Positions 35,357-45,037 of a DNA stretch of 64,000 nt are shown here, in pieces (positions within the stretch are counted from its first letter, which is position 1; each line of letters begins with the position of its first letter). The DNA lies in the NCBI GenBank assembly GCA_030247675.1, contig JAOTRX010000002.1, positions 1,612,001 to 1,676,000 on the forward strand. The letters run 5' to 3'. The notes under the pieces were generated by a model. It saw nothing but the letters and a program-made list of their open reading frames with translations. It was not told where the DNA came from and searched no databases. This DNA is from Desulforhopalus sp. (GTDB lineage: Bacteria; Desulfobacterota; Desulfobulbia; Desulfobulbales; Desulfocapsaceae). A program made the translations under genes and the position numbers.

Positions 35357-35626
35357 ATGATTGCCAGAAAGTTTCCGCAATATCTCTCTAAACCGTTCCA
35401 AGTGCTGTGGTTTGAGGTGGATGAGTTGGTCCTGTTCCTCTTCTTTCTTACCCTGTCACTCCTCTACGGTAAGTTGATGTGGCTTATCTTCCTGGTATTT
35501 CAGTATTCCTACACCAAAATCAAACGATCTCAGGCACGGGGATTCTTGAAGCATGTCCTGTATGTCTTTGGCCTGGTCAAGATGAACAACTATCCCGACT
35601 ATTTCCAGCAGGAGTTTAACGAGTGA
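35357..35626 (+). CDS. traL: Type IV secretion protein TraL
   Basis: 89 residues. The family pattern PQYLSKPFQVLWFEVDELVLFLFFLTLSLLYG followed by YSYTKIKRSQARGFLKHVLYVFG is clear. An inner-membrane protein with two helices, equivalent to VirB3, needed for pilus assembly. GAGGAGC precedes the ATG. It overlaps traE by 4 bp (GTGA). Confidence 0.88.
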   Translation: MIARKFPQYLSKPFQVLWFEVDELVLFLFFLTLSLLYGKLMWLIFLVFQYSYTKIKRSQARGFLKHVLYVFGLVKMNNYPDYFQQEFNE

Positions 35627-36282
35627 AAGCAGACATTTTCGTACAAAAAACCAGCAATTTATTCGTTGAAAACCGACTGCTTAAATTTGCTGTCGGGGCA
35701 ATGGCCGTAGCCGTCTGCTTCAACTCCCTTATGGTGTATCGGGCTGTTAAATATCAACGTGTTGTGCTCATTCCACCCGCTATGACCGGCACAATTGAGT
35801 TCGTCCAGGGCAAGCCTACCGAGACTTACATCAAGGATATGAGCAGAAAGATTGTCAACCTGGCAACTACCTACTCCCCGCCCACGGCAAGAGGGCAGTT
35901 TGATGATCTGCTCTCTCTCTACACCTCCGAAGCCTATCCGGAAGCCTCGAAAAGCTGGTACTCCTTGGCGGGTCGTATTGAAGAATCGCAAGTAAGTTCG
36001 ACATTTTACATGGAGAAAATCACTCTAGGCGAAGGCACTATAGAGATGTTCGGGAATGTAGTGCAGTTTGCTGGAGATACAAAACTCGAAAAGACCGCCA
36101 AAACTTTTGTGGTCGCGTATCGCATCCGTGACGGTCGTTTTGAGATTAGCGAGTTCAAGGAGAAAAACCTCAGAGCAGACATAGACGCACAGAAAGCAGA
36201 AAAGGAAACAGAAGAACAGCTCAAAAAAAGAGCAGATGCAAAAATGAAGATGGACAAGCACGTGGAGGTGGAAACGAAATGA
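35623..36282 (+). CDS. traE: Type IV secretion protein TraE
   Basis: 219 residues from a GTG overlapping the traL stop. One N-terminal helix (FAVGAMAVAVCFNSLMVYRAV) anchors a periplasmic VirB5/TraE-like domain. The C-terminal 35 residues are a highly charged helical tail (DIDAQKAEKETEEQLKKRADAKMKMDK), longer than in F TraE. It overlaps traK by 4 bp. Confidence 0.88.
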   Translation: MKADIFVQKTSNLFVENRLLKFAVGAMAVAVCFNSLMVYRAVKYQRVVLIPPAMTGTIEFVQGKPTETYIKDMSRKIVNLATTYSPPTARGQFDDLLSLYTSEAYPEASKSWYSLAGRIEESQVSSTFYMEKITLGEGTIEMFGNVVQFAGDTKLEKTAKTFVVAYRIRDGRFEISEFKEKNLRADIDAQKAEKETEEQLKKRADAKMKMDKHVEVETK

Positions 36283-37094
36283 AGACAATTATTCAGATAA
36301 GCATGTGCTTGCTACTAGCTGCCTCTTCGGTGCAAGCAGAAGAAGCACCGGTTATAAGGGGACCAAAACCCCTGAAACTTTCACCTATGACCAATGACCA
36401 TTTTGACAAGCCTACAACTGTCAAATTCATTTCCCCTGATATGCCAAGCATCGTGCAGTTGTCCAATCGTGACATCAACCGGATTGTCTGTTCCGGGCCG
36501 ATGAGTGATTTAATTTACTCGGAAGAAAAGGGCGTAACTGGCCATTTTTCCGGCAGTAGTGCCTTTATCAAATTCAAGGCCGAGGAGTTGGACGGACAGC
36601 TCACCTATGCTGAGACACCCAGTGAGTTATTTATTGTCTGCAATGGGGCAGTTTACACCCTGATTGCGGAACCTCAGGCAACCTCATCTGTAACACTGCA
36701 TCTGGCTGCACCGGCAAAGGATGTTTTCAAAAAGAATATCGACCATTACAAAAACATGCCTTTGGAAAAACAGGTCTTGCAAATCATCAAGGAAGGTTAT
36801 GAAGGCGGCTATCCATCCAGCTACAAGGTTTCAACTGCGGACACTCTGATTCCTCTGTGTGGTGATCTTAGCGTCAATCTGATCCAGACCGTGGATGTGG
36901 AAGGGATAGGATTGCGATTGAAGCAATTCAAGGTGGCCTCTAAGAGGGATGAAACAATGGAATTGAAGGAGAAAACCTTTCTGTCACTTTTTATCAGTGA
37001 AGCCATCCTGGCCGTGGCAATAGAAGATCAGGTTCTGAACACCGGCGAGGCGACCAGGGTGTTTGTGGTTGAAAAACGGGAGCAATCACAATGA
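36279..37094 (+). CDS. traK: Type IV secretion protein TraK (VirB9-like)
   Basis: 271 residues with a signal peptide ending VQA-EE. SPDMPSIVQLSNRDINRIVCSG is the family start, a beta-rich secretin-like region follows, and the C-terminal TraK domain lies at about 150-265. It forms the periplasmic/outer-membrane core with TraB and TraV. It overlaps traB by 4 bp. Confidence 0.88.
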   Translation: MKTIIQISMCLLLAASSVQAEEAPVIRGPKPLKLSPMTNDHFDKPTTVKFISPDMPSIVQLSNRDINRIVCSGPMSDLIYSEEKGVTGHFSGSSAFIKFKAEELDGQLTYAETPSELFIVCNGAVYTLIAEPQATSSVTLHLAAPAKDVFKKNIDHYKNMPLEKQVLQIIKEGYEGGYPSSYKVSTADTLIPLCGDLSVNLIQTVDVEGIGLRLKQFKVASKRDETMELKEKTFLSLFISEAILAVAIEDQVLNTGEATRVFVVEKREQSQ

Positions 37095-38326
37095 CCCTGA
37101 AAGAAAGGTTCACCAACCTGACACCACGAAATAAAAAGGTTTTAGTCTGGTCGGTAGTCGGCCTCATTGTTATGGGAATCGCTGTTACTGGTTATAATTC
37201 CCGCGCTAAAAAAAGCATGGATGTTGCGGGGACAGAAAAAAACAGGACCATTCACCTTGATCCTGACATGATTGAAAAGACCATGCTCAAGGAACAGGGT
37301 CGGCAGATTGATGCTCTGAGAAAGGGCATGACCGATCTGACAAAAAGCCAGACCGATTTTTTGGCTATTGAAGAGAAGAAAAAAAAAGATGCAGAAAGCA
37401 AATTAGTTATCCCCACGCCTGAACAATTATCTGTTGGAAAACCCATACCTATACCAGTACTTGGGGCAAATGGAAAACAAGTGCTTGATGAACAGGGAAT
37501 GCCGGTGTTTCACAATAGTCAACCATCATCAGGTGGTCGTGATCTGGGGCCATCACCTGGGGGGAGTAGCCGTGGTCGTGGAAACCAAAAGCAGGAAAGG
37601 AGGATCGTCGGCAAGATTTCAGTGATTTCAAACCAAGCCGCGGCTCTTCCTCAAGATGACGATAAAAAAAAAGGTCGGACGGTCTATCTTCCTCCATCTT
37701 TTATGGAGGCGAGACTTTTGACAGGTTTCGATGCTGCTACTTCGAGCGGTGCCAAGGGGGGCAACTCCGAACCTCTTTTGCTCCGTATCCAGACCCCGGC
37801 AGTGCTGCCAAATGACATCAAGGCGAACCTGTCCGGCTGTTTTGTTATTGCCGAGGCCGTAGGCAGGTTGGATAAAGAACGAGCAGATGTGCGCTTGGTC
37901 TCACTTTCATGTCTCTCCAACGAAGGCAGTGCCATTATTGATACCCCTCTCAAAGGTTTTGTAACTGATTCCGACTCCAAGGTTGGCCTCTCCGGTCGAG
38001 TGGTTTCCCGGATGGGCGCGGCAACCGCCAGGGCGATCATCGCCGGAATTTTTGGCGGGGCCGGCGACGCGTTAAAAGCGGCGTCCTCCACAACCTCAAC
38101 ATCTGTCCTGGGAACAACCAAAATTATTGATTCCTCGCAGCTCGGGAAGCATGCCATTGGCGGTGGGCTATCAGAGGGAGCAAACACCCTGCAGGATTTT
38201 TACATGGAATTAGCAAAACAGACGACTCCGGTTATTGAAGTGGCTGCTACCAAGAAGGTTACGGTTATTGTCTCGGAAGGCAAAGAACTGGAGATTAAAG
38301 ACTACAAAAGAGACGAATCGTTATGA
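37091..38326 (+). CDS. traB: Type IV secretion protein TraB (VirB10-like)
   Basis: 411 residues. A membrane helix (about 15-33), then a coiled coil (IEKTMLKEQGRQIDALRKGMTDLTKSQTDFLAIEEKKKKD), a Pro/Gly-rich spacer and the VirB10 beta-barrel domain (PSFMEARLLTGFDAATSSGAKG...PLLLRIQTPAVLPNDIKANLSGCFVIAEAVGRLDKERADVRL). It spans inner and outer membranes as the scaffold of the channel. It overlaps traV by 4 bp. Confidence 0.92.
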   Translation: MTLKERFTNLTPRNKKVLVWSVVGLIVMGIAVTGYNSRAKKSMDVAGTEKNRTIHLDPDMIEKTMLKEQGRQIDALRKGMTDLTKSQTDFLAIEEKKKKDAESKLVIPTPEQLSVGKPIPIPVLGANGKQVLDEQGMPVFHNSQPSSGGRDLGPSPGGSSRGRGNQKQERRIVGKISVISNQAAALPQDDDKKKGRTVYLPPSFMEARLLTGFDAATSSGAKGGNSEPLLLRIQTPAVLPNDIKANLSGCFVIAEAVGRLDKERADVRLVSLSCLSNEGSAIIDTPLKGFVTDSDSKVGLSGRVVSRMGAATARAIIAGIFGGAGDALKAASSTTSTSVLGTTKIIDSSQLGKHAIGGGLSEGANTLQDFYMELAKQTTPVIEVAATKKVTVIVSEGKELEIKDYKRDESL

Positions 38327-38820
38327 AATTACACTATGTCATTCTGCCGTTATTACTTCTGGTTTCCCTGTCAGGTTGTGGTGGGCTGGTAGGACAACTT
38401 GTCAATCCCTATGAAGAAAATTTCAAATGCCGCACCAGAGATGATGCCGGTAAGTGTATCGATACGTCATCCGCTTACAAGGAGGCCAGATTCCCTGATG
38501 TTGATAATGCAAGCGAGACAAGCTGCACGAACGTAAGTGGTGACACTATTCCCTGTCCACCGGCTACAACCGCTGAGTCAGGTATAAGGACCAACATCAA
38601 CCAGCTCACTGCTCAGAATAGCCGGTACAAGGCACTTACCGAACTCATGCAGGAACCGGACAAACCAATGCTTGAACCACCCAAGATCATGCGGGTACTG
38701 ATGCTGCCGTACAAAGGAGAGGACGACGAACTGTTTATGACTCGCTATGTCTATTTGAAGCTGAAAGAATCTCAGTGGGTGTTGACAGATATAAGTGAAA
38801 AGGCAAAGGCAGTACAATGA
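38323..38820 (+). CDS. traV: Type IV secretion lipoprotein TraV
   Basis: 165 residues. The lipobox LVSLSGC gives a lipidated Cys at about residue 19, followed by NPYEENFKCRTRDDAGKC, the TraV cysteine pair. The C-terminal domain (PPKIMRVLMLPYKGEDDELFMTRYVYLKL) matches the family end. VirB7 equivalent, linking TraK/TraB to the outer membrane. Confidence 0.9.
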   Translation: MKLHYVILPLLLLVSLSGCGGLVGQLVNPYEENFKCRTRDDAGKCIDTSSAYKEARFPDVDNASETSCTNVSGDTIPCPPATTAESGIRTNINQLTAQNSRYKALTELMQEPDKPMLEPPKIMRVLMLPYKGEDDELFMTRYVYLKLKESQWVLTDISEKAKAVQ

Positions 38821-41363
38821 TAGATTTTTGTAAGCGGCTTCTCTACGGCAACACTGAATACCTGAAACACAGCGATATTGCCAAGTTGACCAGGCGGCAT
38901 CCTTTTTCTGCCTTCCTGAACTATGTCGCTTACGACCAGGAGCATGAAATCTATGTCAATCAGGACAGCACCTTTGGGATAATATGGGAGTGTTCCCCGC
39001 TTACCTACGCAGGCGAAAAGGCCATGAACTCACTTGAGGGTATTTTCAGGGCGGGGATGCCTTATGGCACTAATATTCAGTTTATTTTACATGCTGATTC
39101 CCACATAGAACCGATCATAGATATGTACCGAAAAAGCCGGACCAGAACAGAACCAATAATTGTCACCAATACCGAACGAGTTAGTGAATTTTTACTCGAA
39201 GGGAAAAAGGGGCTGGAGGCATGTAGCTTTATTCCAGTCAGAAATTTCCGTCTGTTTGTAGCGGTTAAAGTCCCCGGGGATGCGTCTGGTATGCCAAAAC
39301 CAGAAGAATTGGCTGATAAAAAGAAGATTGCACCGTTACAGGACATCAAGCGGCAGATCAACGAGACCTTGAGAGCTGCTCAGCTTTACCCGAGAAACCT
39401 GCCGCCGGGCAACCTTATGGAATGGTTGCGGCGCTTGCTCAATACCTACCCAAAGGATTATCCAGAGCATAACTTCAATTCCTACAGCCCTGATATCCCA
39501 ATTCTGAAACAGATTATCAATGCGGATACCATTATCAAGGAAGGGAGCGATTATATTCAGGCTGGAGATAAATACTGGTGTTGCACAACCCCAAAGAGCT
39601 TTCCCAAAGAAGTTGACCCGATGCAGACCAACTCCCTGTTTGGCGGGATATGGGGCATTGTCTCGGATGCTGACCAGATCAAGACTGATTTTCTCTATTG
39701 CTTCAATATCGTCTTTCAGAAGGGGATAGATGTAACAATCCACGCAAAAACAAATCTTATGCTCAATCAGAAAGGCGTTGGTTCATTATCTACTCTTCTT
39801 TACCGCAAGCAAGCGGAACACGTAGAGGCCGCCGATGATCTGGAACATGGTGTAAAATTTCTCAAGATCATTCCCGTTTTCTGGGTTTTTTCGGACGATG
39901 TAGAAAATGCCAGAGATTCATGTGTCAGGGTCAGACGGTTGTGGGAGAACAACGGTTATGTGATGCAAAGGGACAACATGATCCTGAAAATTCTGTTTAT
40001 CTCGTCTTTTCCTCTTTGTCTCTACACGGGCGGTAAGAACATAGAAAATCTGGAGCGTGATTTTACTGCATCAGTACCTTCAATTACCCCATTGCTGCCG
40101 GTTCAGGGCGATTTTGTCGGTTCCGGCGGCATCCCGAATCTGATTTTCACTGGCCGAAAAGGGCAGTTGATTTCGCTCGACTTTTTCGCAAAAGGGGCAA
40201 CCAACTTTAATTGCTTTTGCTGCGCTACATCTGGTTCCGGCAAGTCATTTCTGGTCAACTTCATAGCCTTTAATTATTACGCCTGCGGTTCGATAATCCG
40301 CATCATTGACATTGGTGGTTCCTACAAAAAAATGGCTGATATGTTGGGTGCAAGGTATCTGGATTTCAGCCCTGATTCAAATATATGCCTCAATCCTTTT
40401 ACAAATATTATTGAGCCGGAGGAGGAATTATCGGCGATTGCAACCGTATTCGCGCAAATGGCCTACGCCAACTCAAAAACAGGATGTGAGGATATAGAGG
40501 AAATAAATTTATTTTATTGGGCGGTGAATTGGGCATGGCATCAAAAAGGACAAGCTGCTGATGCCAATACGGTCTGGGAATTTATGAAATCATTTCCTAC
40601 TGGCCCCGGTATGGAACAACATAAAGAATATGATGAGAATAAAAATTTAATTGAGAAAGCAAGGAAGTTAGGCTTTCTCTTGATGAACTTCACCTCGTAT
40701 GGCTTTTACGGAAAATTCTTTTGCGGCCCCAGCACCTTTGATATTCGCAATGATCAGTTTGTGGTCCTTGAGCTCGAAAACCTGAAGGTAAAACCTGATC
40801 TCTACAAGATTGTCACCATGCTCATTATCAATGCCGTAACTCAAGACCTTTATCTCTCAGATCGGTCACGGCATCGGCTGATTATTTTTGATGAAGCATG
40901 GCAGTTTCTGGATAAGTCCTCAATGCTTGCTCCGGTTGTCAATGAGGGCTACCGCAGAGCCAGGAAATACTCCGGCAGTTTCATGATTATCACCCAATCT
41001 ATTCTTGATCTGGACCAATTCGGTGAAGTTGGAACTGTAATCAAAGACAACTCGGCCTTCAAAATCTTTTTGGAATCTCCTGCTTTTGACAAGGCACTCG
41101 ACCTGAAATTGATTGATTACGATGATTTTTCCATGAAGCTCCTGAAAAGTATCAAATCCAACCCTCCGTACTACTCGGAAATCTTTTTTGACACACCCTT
41201 TGGAATTGGCCCGGCTCGTTTGATAGTAAACGATTACGCCTATTTTATTTACACTTCAAAGGCTTCTGAAATCGCCATGATCGAAGAGAGAGTTACTTCC
41301 GGCATGACCTATCATGGGGCCATCCTGGAAATGGTCGAGTTGCGGAAAAATGGCAAACTATAA
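38817..41363 (+). CDS. traC: Type IV secretion ATPase TraC (VirB4-like)
   Basis: 848 residues. An N-terminal TraC domain is followed by the ATPase: Walker A in CCATSGSGKSFLVN (about 468-481), Walker B LIIFDEAWQFLDK (about 690), and the arginine-rich GYRRARKYSGSFMIITQS. It energises pilus assembly at the inner membrane. The start overlaps traV by 4 bp. Confidence 0.94.
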   Translation: MIDFCKRLLYGNTEYLKHSDIAKLTRRHPFSAFLNYVAYDQEHEIYVNQDSTFGIIWECSPLTYAGEKAMNSLEGIFRAGMPYGTNIQFILHADSHIEPIIDMYRKSRTRTEPIIVTNTERVSEFLLEGKKGLEACSFIPVRNFRLFVAVKVPGDASGMPKPEELADKKKIAPLQDIKRQINETLRAAQLYPRNLPPGNLMEWLRRLLNTYPKDYPEHNFNSYSPDIPILKQIINADTIIKEGSDYIQAGDKYWCCTTPKSFPKEVDPMQTNSLFGGIWGIVSDADQIKTDFLYCFNIVFQKGIDVTIHAKTNLMLNQKGVGSLSTLLYRKQAEHVEAADDLEHGVKFLKIIPVFWVFSDDVENARDSCVRVRRLWENNGYVMQRDNMILKILFISSFPLCLYTGGKNIENLERDFTASVPSITPLLPVQGDFVGSGGIPNLIFTGRKGQLISLDFFAKGATNFNCFCCATSGSGKSFLVNFIAFNYYACGSIIRIIDIGGSYKKMADMLGARYLDFSPDSNICLNPFTNIIEPEEELSAIATVFAQMAYANSKTGCEDIEEINLFYWAVNWAWHQKGQAADANTVWEFMKSFPTGPGMEQHKEYDENKNLIEKARKLGFLLMNFTSYGFYGKFFCGPSTFDIRNDQFVVLELENLKVKPDLYKIVTMLIINAVTQDLYLSDRSRHRLIIFDEAWQFLDKSSMLAPVVNEGYRRARKYSGSFMIITQSILDLDQFGEVGTVIKDNSAFKIFLESPAFDKALDLKLIDYDDFSMKLLKSIKSNPPYYSEIFFDTPFGIGPARLIVNDYAYFIYTSKASEIAMIEERVTSGMTYHGAILEMVELRKNGKL

Positions 41364-41967
41364 GTTTTTTATTTTCATTGTCATTTTTGGCCTTCTGCCG
41401 GCTTCTCTTGCCTATGGAAAAAATCTTGGCACCATCGGAATGACCTATCCCATAGTGGAGCCTGACCTGGTTGAAGAGGTCAAGGCGAGTATTGACTATG
41501 AAAAATTGGCAAAGGTCATGGAGGAGAACAGGCAGAACTACAAAGCAAAAGACATCTATGCCCTGCCTGCAGCAGGCAGAGACAGGACGTTTTTCGTCGA
41601 TATGACCTACACCCTGGATCACGACATCCCAGGTGAAAATGGGGAGATCATGTACCAGCGAGGGCTTACCTGGAACCCTTTGGACTATGTCTCTCTACCT
41701 GATGGCTTGGTGGTCATTAATAGCGAGGACGCACGGCAAGTGGAGTGGTTTGTGAAGTCGCCCTATAACAAGAATCGTCAACAGAAATTGCTGATTTCCG
41801 CAGGACTTGCCGCCCCCTTGATAAAGCAATTAAACAGGCCCGTCTTTTATCTGACAAAAACCATAGCTGACCGTCTGCAATTAGCCGCTGTTCCTTGCGT
41901 GATTACCCAAAATGGTAAAAAAATGATGGTGCAGGAGATAAAGATCGATGGATCGATTTACAAATAA
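41350..41967 (+). CDS. traW: Type IV secretion protein TraW
   Basis: 205 residues from ATG 41350, inside the end of traC. Signal peptide KFFIFIVIFGLLPASLAYG. Then GTIGMTYPIVEPDL, FFVDMTYTLDHDI.GENGEIMYQRGLTWNPLDYVSL and PVFYLTKTIADRLQLAAVPCVITQNGKKMMVQEI, all TraW hallmarks. A periplasmic pilus-assembly factor that works with TrbC. It overlaps traU by 20 bp. Confidence 0.9.
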   Translation: MANYKFFIFIVIFGLLPASLAYGKNLGTIGMTYPIVEPDLVEEVKASIDYEKLAKVMEENRQNYKAKDIYALPAAGRDRTFFVDMTYTLDHDIPGENGEIMYQRGLTWNPLDYVSLPDGLVVINSEDARQVEWFVKSPYNKNRQQKLLISAGLAAPLIKQLNRPVFYLTKTIADRLQLAAVPCVITQNGKKMMVQEIKIDGSIYK

Positions 41968-42883
41968 ATACCTGCTGGTCGTAGTGCTGTTGTTTTCTGC
42001 GTTTCCATCCTTTGCCGGCATTATTAAAAAAGGCGATTCATTCAACGCTGGTTCGGATATCAACTGGGATGATATGGAATTTAAATTTTTAGGTATTTGC
42101 ATCTGCCCAAGACCTCCACCAGTTTTTTACGAGGAAGGTGAAATTTATGAATATTGGGACCCATCTTTATTCATAGATACGGTTTCAGTTGCTAATTATT
42201 CTCCGTTTTCAGGTTCTGGTGGTGATGCCGAGGGTACGATTGATGACGAATTAGGCGGAAAGAACAAATCTTCGGATGCTGTATCTATTGCCGATGAATC
42301 AACCTTCTTCCAGGCGCATGCGTTTATTTTTTCGATGCTGGATGGAAACCCTTGTGAAAATGACGACAAGGGAGGTTGGTGGACTGAATATGATTCAATG
42401 TGGCAAAGTGATGAACTTGCGGCCACTATCACTCCGGAAGTTGCATTATTTGCCAATAAAGCCATGCAGTTGCTTTGTATGACAGATGCTACGGCAGTAA
42501 ATTTGGGATACCCTCTCGATTACATGCCCTGGTGTATTGGGAGCAGCGGGTCAACATATCCCGTAAGCGGCCATGTGGACAACGATAATATTGTTCAGGC
42601 CAGTAATACGGCAGCGTCACGGCTGATCTTCAAGCTGAACCGTCTGTTTATGCTTTGCGATCCGTATTTATATTGTGGCTGCGAGTACACGCCGATCTGG
42701 ACAAAGAGCCATTACAAGATGCACACCGCCAGGCCCGATCTTCGGGCCACCTATCCTATCGGCCAAGCAGCCAAGACGTATGATTCCGGTCTCAATCCAC
42801 CCTATGAGGGAGTAAAGGGGTCAAATGATGAATTTCTCTGGGTGGTGTTCAGGAAGGTACTCTGTTGCACCTGTTGCGAATGA
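41948..42883 (+). CDS. traU: Type IV secretion protein TraU
   Basis: 311 residues with a signal peptide (1-23). It is cysteine-rich in the TraU way (GICICPRPPPVF, LLCMTDA, MPWCIGSSG, LCDPYLYCGCEYTPIWTKSHYKMHTARP) and ends VLCCTCCE. A periplasmic protein needed for DNA transfer rather than pilus formation. The many cysteines imply disulfide formation, matching the thioredoxin-motif TraF encoded downstream. Confidence 0.92.
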   Translation: MDRFTNKYLLVVVLLFSAFPSFAGIIKKGDSFNAGSDINWDDMEFKFLGICICPRPPPVFYEEGEIYEYWDPSLFIDTVSVANYSPFSGSGGDAEGTIDDELGGKNKSSDAVSIADESTFFQAHAFIFSMLDGNPCENDDKGGWWTEYDSMWQSDELAATITPEVALFANKAMQLLCMTDATAVNLGYPLDYMPWCIGSSGSTYPVSGHVDNDNIVQASNTAASRLIFKLNRLFMLCDPYLYCGCEYTPIWTKSHYKMHTARPDLRATYPIGQAAKTYDSGLNPPYEGVKGSNDEFLWVVFRKVLCCTCCE

Positions 42884-42884
42884 T

Positions 42885-43712
42885 ATGCGAAGACAAATAA
42901 GTATCATCATGCTGGCCGGATTGGTTGTCGGCTTATCGGCTTTATCTGCTTTAGCGGTGCAAGGCGCTGAAGGATCTTGTTCTGACAAGACTGTCCCTGC
43001 ATTGCCACCTGATCTCTTGGAAAAGGCCAGGGCACAGGCTGTAATTGACGACAAAGCAACCAGGAACGCTATGGATACGGCAAGAGAGCTGGCTAAGACC
43101 ATGACTATTCCTGAAAATATCCATAAAGAGGCAGGACTAAAAACAGCCCAAAAGACCAATGCTGATTTCAGGAAGCCCGAATTTCAGCAGAAAATAGCAG
43201 ATGAGTTCAACAGGCAGGTAAATTTGTTTATACCTGAAAGCGGGAAAAACAAACAAAGGGAACAGGAAGCACAAGGCATCTTTCTTGAGACTGAAAAAGT
43301 TTATCTCTTCCTATCGAGCTCGATCCCAGAGGCATCGTTTCAGGGGTACATGGCCTCTCTCGATGGACTGCCTGAGATCGTGCCGGTCATGAAGGGAATG
43401 GTAGGCGGTCTGGGTAAAGAGAACAAAAAAGAGAGAGTACAATGGTGGAGCAAGGTTCTGAAAAAAGATACCACCTGCGAAAAGACACCGGAGGAGCCCT
43501 GTGACCTGATTAAACCGGCTATTTCGGTCAAACCCGCACTCTTTAATCAGTACAGCATCACCGATGTTCCAGCCCTGGTCTATGACCGAGGCGATGAGAT
43601 TTTTCAAATTCAAGGCGATGTGGGCATTTTTACCCTCTTGGAAAAAGTTAATCAGGAAGCAAAAAGCAGAAGTCTAACTGCTTTTATAGCAAAGGTCAGG
43701 GGAAACCGCTGA
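42885..43712 (+). CDS. trbC: Pilus assembly protein TrbC (F-type)
   Basis: 275 residues from ATG 42885, one base after the traU stop (a longer start at 42825 overlaps traU). Signal peptide RRQISIIMLAGLVVGLSALSALA. The C-terminal thioredoxin-like TrbC domain reads VYLFLSSSIPEASFQGYMASL, KPALFNQYSITDVPALVYDRG and IQGDVGIFTLLEKV. In F, TrbC follows TraU directly, as here. The next F gene would be traN; here a replication gene intervenes. Confidence 0.85.
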   Translation: MRRQISIIMLAGLVVGLSALSALAVQGAEGSCSDKTVPALPPDLLEKARAQAVIDDKATRNAMDTARELAKTMTIPENIHKEAGLKTAQKTNADFRKPEFQQKIADEFNRQVNLFIPESGKNKQREQEAQGIFLETEKVYLFLSSSIPEASFQGYMASLDGLPEIVPVMKGMVGGLGKENKKERVQWWSKVLKKDTTCEKTPEEPCDLIKPAISVKPALFNQYSITDVPALVYDRGDEIFQIQGDVGIFTLLEKVNQEAKSRSLTAFIAKVRGNR

Positions 43713-43823
43713 GTCAAGCCCAGGACTATTCGGCTTTTCCTTCAGGCGAGAATGTAACGGCCAACCAATGAAAATCAATTTTGAGTCATTTAGCGCATCT
43801 TCCGGATGCTAAGAAGAAAAGCT

Positions 43824-44657
43824 ATGACCAAAAGTAAATCTCTGCAAATGCTACCTGATAATCTCGAAGACCAGCAACTCCCGGCTTTGCCTGTTCATGC
43901 CGATATCGAGCATGTGGCGCCAAACAGTTGTCTGCAATCGGCCCTGTTTGGTTTGGTAGAAAAAGGAACGCGAAAATACGTAAAACAACAGAAAGTTGCA
44001 TCGCTCAATGGAATAGAAATTTGGTACACCGGCGAGCAACTCGACCAGAGCGATCTTGATGTTTTTCTTCACGCTATTCATTTAACGACAGACAAAAACA
44101 ATATCCAGCCGGGAAATGCCGTGCGCTTTTCGATGAATGGCTTTTTGGCGGCTACCGGAAAGACCGTTGGTGGTTCCGGTGAAAAATGGTTGATGGGTGT
44201 CATAGATCGTTTGGCGGCAAATATGGTGTATATCGAAGTCCCTGATTCATATACGGGAAAGCGGCAAATGTACGGCGGCTCGTTAATTCACGATTTTTAC
44301 TACGATTACAAAACAGAAACATATTCACTTCGCTTAAACGGTAGTTTAGGCGCACTGTTTGAGCGAGGATGGACACCCGTGCAATGGGAACAGCGGGTAT
44401 CGTTATCCAATAATTTATCAAAATGGCTACATGGTTTTTACAATAGCATGCAAACCATTTTCCCTATGCAGGTGTCCAAATTATTAGAATTGAGTGGTTC
44501 AAGTTGCGGTAGGTTAAGTGATTTCAGAAGAGCCTTACGCCGTTCACTGGATAATCTTGTAGAAGTTGGAGCTCTTAAATCCTGGACAATAGATAGCGAA
44601 GACAAGATTCATATCGTTCGTTTGCAGACCAAAAAAGTCATAGAAAAACCAGTTTAA
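43824..44657 (+). CDS. trfA: TrfA-family plasmid replication initiator
   Basis: 277 residues (an in-frame ATG 18 bp earlier also exists). Landmarks shared with TrfA of broad-host-range plasmids are APNSCLQSALFGL...GTRKYVKQQKVASLNGIEIWYTGEQLDQSDLDVFLHAIHL at the N-terminus and tandem winged-helix domains ending GSSCGRLSDFRRALRRSLDNLVEVGALKSWTID. It binds iterons and loads the replisome. A 17-copy iteron array starts directly after its stop. It is unusual in lying inside a type IV secretion operon. Confidence 0.85.
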   Translation: MTKSKSLQMLPDNLEDQQLPALPVHADIEHVAPNSCLQSALFGLVEKGTRKYVKQQKVASLNGIEIWYTGEQLDQSDLDVFLHAIHLTTDKNNIQPGNAVRFSMNGFLAATGKTVGGSGEKWLMGVIDRLAANMVYIEVPDSYTGKRQMYGGSLIHDFYYDYKTETYSLRLNGSLGALFERGWTPVQWEQRVSLSNNLSKWLHGFYNSMQTIFPMQVSKLLELSGSSCGRLSDFRRALRRSLDNLVEVGALKSWTIDSEDKIHIVRLQTKKVIEKPV

Positions 44658-44658
44658 G

Positions 44659-45037
44659 GGTATGGCATAGCGGTAGCAAAGGTATGGCATAGCGGTCGCA
44701 AGGGGTATGGCATAGCGGTCGCAAGGGGTATGGCATAACGGTCGCAAGGGGTATGGCATAGCGGTCGCAAGGGGTATGGCATAGCGGTCGCAAAGGGTAT
44801 GGCATAGCGGTCGTAATGGGTATGGCATAGCGGTAGCAAAGGCATGGGATAGTGGCCGCAAAGGTATGGCATAACGGTCGCAAAGGTATGGCATAGCGGT
44901 CGTAAAGGTATGGCATAGCGGTCGCAAAGGTATGGCATAGCGGTCGCAAGGGTATGGCATAGCGGTCGCAAGGTATGGCATAGCGGTCGCAATGAGTATG
45001 GCATAACGGTCGCACGACTATGGCATAGCGCTCGCAA
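44659..45037. repeat. Iteron array (17 copies), probable vegetative origin oriV
   Basis: Seventeen direct repeats of consensus GGTATGGCATAGCGGTCGCA. Cores begin at 44661, 44683, 44706, 44729, 44752, 44775, 44798, 44821, 44843, 44865, 44887, 44909, 44931, 44953, 44974, 44997 and 45019. The period is 21-23 bases, about two helical turns, so all copies face the same side of DNA. The 44843 copy is the most degenerate (CATGGGATAGTGGCC). The array follows trfA immediately, as iterons of such replicons do. The open frames seen across it on the minus strand are artefacts of the repeat. Confidence 0.9.

Noticed and set aside
44659..45037. CRISPR array
   Set aside because: Repeats are contiguous at 21-23 bp with no unique spacers and lie after trfA, so they are iterons.
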